From: Paraspadella gotoi
Lineage: Eukaryota > Chaetognatha
Assembly: GCA_051294375.1 (NCBI GenBank)
Contig: CM119263.1
Location: 6,549,645 to 6,613,644, forward strand
Direction of reading: 5' to 3'
DNA: 64,000 bases
Positions 59,680 to 64,000 of the stretch are shown in pieces. Under the pieces are notes generated by a model. That model worked only from the letters and a program-made list of their open reading frames with translations, was not told the DNA's origin and did not search any database. A program made the translations under genes and the position numbers. Position 1 is the first letter of the stretch. Every line of letters starts with the position of its first letter.

Positions 59680-61610
59680 TCTCTCTCTCTCCTTCTCTCT
59701 CTTTCTCTCTCTCCATCTCTCATCTCGTTCTCTCTGGATCAAGTCTCTCTCTCGCTCCTCCCTCACCTCTCTCTCTCCTCTCCTGCTCTCATCCTCTACT
59801 CTCTCGACGCCCTCTGTTTCTCTTTCTCAAGCGCGCACGTTTTCCAAACGCCCCTCCTTATGCCGCGATCATTCCCTGCAACAACATTTCGCGTCGTAAA
59901 TTTATCAGAGAATTCCCTTCTCCTCTTCCCCTTAAGTAACCCAAACCCACCCCCGAACATCCCTGCACATTTCTCTCGTCTTCTTTCCTCCGCTTCGAAC
60001 ACAAATTCCAGACTTCCCACGACCCAAACATTGGCATCGATTCACACACGATTAACCCACCCCCGCAAACTAGACCCGCATAAGGATTTCTACCTATCAC
60101 GCACAAAATCCAAAGCACAAGAACATGTCCGCGAATTCACGCCATCAATGAAAACCAAAGCATCCTACTAAAAAAAAAAATTATTAACATCCTTCCTCGC
60201 TCCGATGTAATCGCTTCCGCACCGAAATTTTTTCCGCTTATCCCTTCCCCACCCGCATGTTCGCCCATCCTGAATTCCACCTATTATTCTCCACGCCTCC
60301 CTCCACCCCCACTTCTTTCCCGTCCCCCCAAAGGTCACCCATCTTCCTACGTCAGAAGAGAATGATTTGGACGACGACGGCAAACGAAATATCGGGTCAG
60401 GAGGTTTAATTCTGCGGAATCCCGCCCCCCTTCTCCCGACTGTTCGCGCGCGCAATCTCTGGAAAACGAGACCCATATGCGTGGATATGGGGAGGTCGCA
60501 AACGGTACGAACTGTGCCGTGCGATTGGGGAGCCACGTCATTATGTTTCAATAATCATTAATCAATCCGTAAATCATCTTTTTTTTTTTCAATCTCGTTT
60601 CAGCATTCTTCACAATTAATATCTCATTTGATTTCACATCCTTACTCCTCCCGCGTAGCGATTCCGTATTTCACTCCTCTTTTCAACACCATCACGCATT
60701 CGCCGTCACTGTCTATCACAGCTCATCTTACGCCATGCATACATCGCACCGACAATCTGACCGATCTTCCCCGCCTTGCCCCCCCCCGCGATAACGGCCC
60801 ACTTTCGCAAAGAGGACAAAGGACGCGAGTGGAATCGTGAAACGCAATCGTGATTCTCGAATCGTGATTTCGTCCTCGCTCGCCGTTTCCCCCCGAGTTT
60901 TTTTTGCTTTCGTCTCTTGTTGTCTCTCCGTCCAGTCGAATGCCTCCTGAGCGACGATAGGTCCGAGGATCATCCGATGTATCATGAGAAGTCGTTGTCG
61001 TTGTTGATGATTGTTTGTTGTTGTGGTTGTTCGTCGTCGTCGGCGCGCATTCGACGCAATCGGAGCGAGAAAGGAACGAGTCCCTGGTCGATCGAACTAT
61101 GCACACGTCGTTTTTATAATGTGATCGTCGTCGTCGTCATTATCGAGGCTCGTTTTCGTCGTCATCTTTTTAATGCTAATTGTCATAGTCGACGAATTGT
61201 TTTACACTTTTCCTTTCAATTCGTTTACATCGTATTAAACTGTAGAATATAATGTCATAGAAAACTCGGTCAAATCACGTGCAACCTGGATCCAATTTTT
61301 TTACAACTGCAAATTGTCCAAGTGCCGATTTTGAGTAATGATAAGATATAGCCACTAGCGCAGTAAACTAACTTGTGAAAAGGCAAAAAGTGTTTAAAAT
61401 TAATTAGCTCGTGAAAGATTTTTTAGTATTTCTAACAAAAAACAAATAGTAACCTCTTTTGACAGAAGCGTTAAACTAATTAAGCCAAAATCGTTTGTGG
61501 TTGTAACGCATCGCGCGCTTTTTGGCGGTTCGTTACGGAAAAGAGTTATGAAAATCTGAAATAGAATTTGTCCGCGATGAAAAATGCCAGTGTGCATTGC
61601 AATATAAAAT
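59680..61610. other. Interval with CT tract and C-rich DNA, no supported gene
   Basis: CT-rich at 59680-59800, C-rich at 59930-60350, then GTC/GTT trinucleotide runs at 60990-61140. Open frames on both strands are compositional. Confidence 0.45.
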
Positions 61611-61619
61611 GAGTAATTC

Positions 61620-61960
61620 AGAGCTCATGCAGCCTTTACTTCTGTCTTTCTTTTTTCTTCCTGACCGCCATCTTTTTGGCAGATTTTTTCTTTCAGCATG
61701 ATTTAGCAGTCTTTCTTTCAGCACTCTTTAGAGCTTTTTTCTTCAGCTCTTTAAGCAGCTCTTTCTTCTGCCTCTTTAGGCAAGCTTTTTCTTAGGGCCT
61801 ACTTTAGCAGCTTTTTTCTGCGGCCTGCTTTGGCAGCTTTTTCTTCGGCTCTTTGGGCAGCTTTGTTTTTTCGGGCCGCTCTTTGACCAGCTTTTTTCTT
61901 CTATCAATTTTCTTTAATAGCTTCAGCTTGTGGCTTCCCTCATCGCCTTTTCTCTTACAG
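61620..61960 (-). repeat. Degenerate tandem repeat, Lys/Ala-type coding on minus strand
   Basis: About ten imperfect units of ~33-36 bp built on AGCAGCTTTTTTCTT and GGCTCTTTGGGCAGC. Read on the minus strand the units give fragments such as KLPKQAAEK, KLPKEPKKK and AERKNLPKR, with stops and frame changes between them. This looks like a decayed Lys/Ala/Pro-rich tail of the kind found in histone H1-like proteins. That assignment is tentative. Confidence 0.5.
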
Positions 61961-62245
61961 AAAAGGATAATAATGAGATAAAAATTAAAAGTCTTAAAAT
62001 CCTTGTAAAACTAAAAACGCATGCTCTACAACTCAAACTGCTGGTAACTCACATGCTAATTGGCATTCGCTAATCAAAAAGCTTGCATAGTTAAGGGAAG
62101 TTAGACATAAATATCAAAAAGTTGATACCATGTTTCCTTGGCAGTCTTTTCAAACCGGAAAGTATGTAAGTATAATTGAAATTGTAAATAACATGCAGTA
62201 GTATATTGTTAATTCAAAATACAAAGTGTTTAAACAAAGAGTTTA

Positions 62246-62669
62246 GTGACATTTGAATTTTCGTTTCTCCCCACAAAATTCATGCGAAAGCAACAAGCAT
62301 TTTTCTCGGTGAAAGATTCACATAAGACCGCGACGAAAAATTACGAAGACAATGCACCCATGCTAGCATGCCACCGTCCTCGGGTCATTGTAGAGGCAGA
62401 AAAGAGGGCATGCGAGTTAGATAGTGACAATCCAATACGACGGCAACCAACTAAAGTCTAAAGATCATCCCACGAGCGATACGGAATTCCCGGTAATCCT
62501 CGGCCTCGCGGAGATGTCGTCACTACCGGCCAATCGAAAACAAAAAGGGACGGAAGAGCACGCTTGTTGTATCACACGATGCGTGGAACCGGCCGTCGCA
62601 GAGGCGCCTCCTTCCGCGGAAAATGATCTCCCCGATTCGTCGACAGAGGGCGTTGCGCCGGTGAAGTGA
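62246..62669 (+). CDS. Coding-like region, unrecognised
   Basis: Two plus-strand frames follow one another: 62246-62461 (KFMRKQQAFFSVKDSHKT, ending RRQPTKV) and 62424-62669 (VILGLAEMSSLPANRKQKG, ending STEGVAPVK). The second overlaps the first by 38 bases. Each has ordinary amino-acid composition, and the block is more GC-balanced than its surroundings. No acceptor or domain is clear, and the minus strand is also open at 62572-62823. Confidence 0.25.
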
Positions 62670-63397
62670 CGCGCTGTTCTTCGTGACGACCTTTATCCGC
62701 TCGCCGCTTGAAGACCTTCTGAAAAACACTCGGCCTCGCAACTTCCCGTCCGCCCCATGAATAACTTGGTCCCTGTCGAGACCGCGAGAGGGCGCCGTCT
62801 TCGCTCAACCACAACACCAACACCTTCGTGGACGGCAGATCTGGGTCGGACGGACGGATCGGGTGTTGGGGAATGATGATGGAGGATGCAGGATGAGAGC
62901 GAAAATGGAGAAGCGAGAGATAATAAAAATAAAGGAATGGAAAGTAAAAGGTGTTTATATGACATTGAAATTAAAGAATATCCTTCTTGGAAGAGTTTCC
63001 TGGGTGCTTGTTGGAGATTAGCTAAGACTATAACTAAAGACTAAATTCCAGATAACTAAAAACTTCGTTGCTACTCATGCGTTTGTATCAATAGTTTATC
63101 TAATTGTTCTAAGATGTAAGTTAGTTTCATATTATTTTTACGTGTCACAAGAGCCGACCCAGCTTGATGGACTTTTCAAATACGAACACTTTCAGTTGCC
63201 AACTCACGGCGTATCCCAAAATAGCCAATGCAAGTCAAAACGATTATGAAATCTGAACTATAAAATCAAACCTAATCGAACCCAAAGCCAATCTAAATCC
63301 GAAATGAAAATAATAAATCGAACCGAGAAAGTAAAATTTAAAAAAATACTAAATTCAAAACAAAATTTGTAAAACCAAATCGAATCACCCGATCCAC

Positions 63398-63605
63398 CTG
63401 TTTTTCGAACGCACGAATGTTTGTGTCTTGCCCCGCTCTTCCGCACCGCGACGCCGTCCAAAGTGACGACGGCAGTTCTTCCCACTCACGGCTGCGCACC
63501 ACATTCCGCGCCCGCGTGTCCCTGGACTCAACCGACACAACTGTCCCGTGGCCGCCGACGAAGATGCGCCATCGTTCGCTCGTCAAAGACTCCGTTCGCG
63601 TCGCG
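63398..63605 (-). CDS. Candidate internal exon, unrecognised
   Basis: Minus-strand exon bounded by a good acceptor (GCCGTGTTTTTCAG) at 63605 and a donor (AAACAG then GTGGAT) at 63398, 208 nt. The open frame reads SERWRIFVGGHGTVVSVESR and REWEELPSSLW, then RAFEKQ at the donor. The alternating hydrophobic pattern suggests beta strands. No partner exons are found within the window, and the plus strand is also open for 80 codons. I do not recognise the domain. Confidence 0.4.
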
Positions 63606-63923
63606 CTGAAAAACACGGCGCCAGTCGAGGCCGATCAACGTTCCGGGTCGGAGTTTTAGCGTCAAAAATTGCGCGGGACGTACTGTTGTGGACTGCGAAA
63701 ACGGGAAGTCCAGGACTTTCTTTTTTTTTTTTGTTTTTTTTTTGCTTAGATTCTGCAGTGATATCGAGATGATTTTTTTATATTCTGAGTTTTTCTTTGT
63801 CTGCGAAGCGATCATCGGAACCTTTCTTTAACTTTTTTCCCGGCCTACCCCCAAAAAAAAATAGTGGAGAAAGGGGACAGAGAAAAGACTCACATAAAGA
63901 GATTGAATAAATAAAATATAATA

Positions 63924-63998
63924 GATAGATACGCAGATAGAAGATAAGAATAGATAGATAGATAGATAGATAGATAGATTAGATAGATAGATAGATAA
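63924..63998. repeat. (GATA)n microsatellite at window end
   Basis: ATAGATAGATA units with a few interruptions, running to the right edge. Confidence 0.95.
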
Positions 63999-64000
63999 GA

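Overview
This is a draft assembly of a eukaryotic, very probably invertebrate metazoan, genome. The case rests on interrupted genes with GT-AG introns, an inositol polyphosphate 5-phosphatase with a SKICH domain, a neurotransmitter-type SLC6 transporter, a single-Ig-domain membrane protein, dense GA/CT, GATA and ATTT microsatellites, Tc1-like DNA transposon debris, and ten N-gaps. The sequence alone does not let me name a phylum. Gene density is low, and most of the window is intergenic or intronic low-complexity DNA.

Layout. 1-2.5 kb: AT-rich intergenic DNA with one small gap and a cluster of AGGTCA half-sites. 2.6-4.3 kb (-): complete three-exon INPP5K/INPP5J-like phosphatase. 6.8-21.8 kb: a large rearranged block. 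Two ~5-kb arms (8677-13724 and 16757-21758) are reverse complements of each other. The 3-kb spacer between them holds an N-gap, very G-rich DNA and inverted copies of sequence lying left of the arms (6.8-7.65 kb and 8.5-8.67 kb). 23.1-26.2 kb (-): the first four coding exons of an SLC6 amino-acid/GABA-type transporter; the exons for TM3 onward were not found before the inverted-repeat block. 26.8-37 kb: gene-poor DNA with long alternating GA/CT arrays, a 15-bp minisatellite, and an 886-bp MITE with 29-bp terminal inverted repeats. 37.6-39.0 kb (+): two-exon, 222-aa Ig-domain membrane protein whose intron carries an internally deleted Tc1-like element (the C-terminal end of its transposase is still readable). 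40.3-43.2 kb (-): four-exon unrecognised protein with two ~34-residue tandem motifs and a long acidic/Ala-rich tail. 47.6-48.5 kb (-): first exon of a disordered, Asp-run protein. 50-64 kb: microsatellites, gaps, a second nuclear-receptor half-site cluster, and several coding-like fragments of unknown identity (52.3-53.1, 56.6-57.4, 59.2-59.65, 62.2-62.7 and 63.4-63.6 kb).

The genes show no operon-like or obvious functional linkage. The features most deserving a second look are the 5-kb inverted repeat and its spacer, the SLC6 gene ending next to it, the two-motif protein at 40-43 kb with competing last-exon frames, and the two half-site clusters. At least two N-gaps are flanked by near-duplicate sequence, so assembly or haplotype artefacts must be excluded before the large rearrangement is treated as biology.
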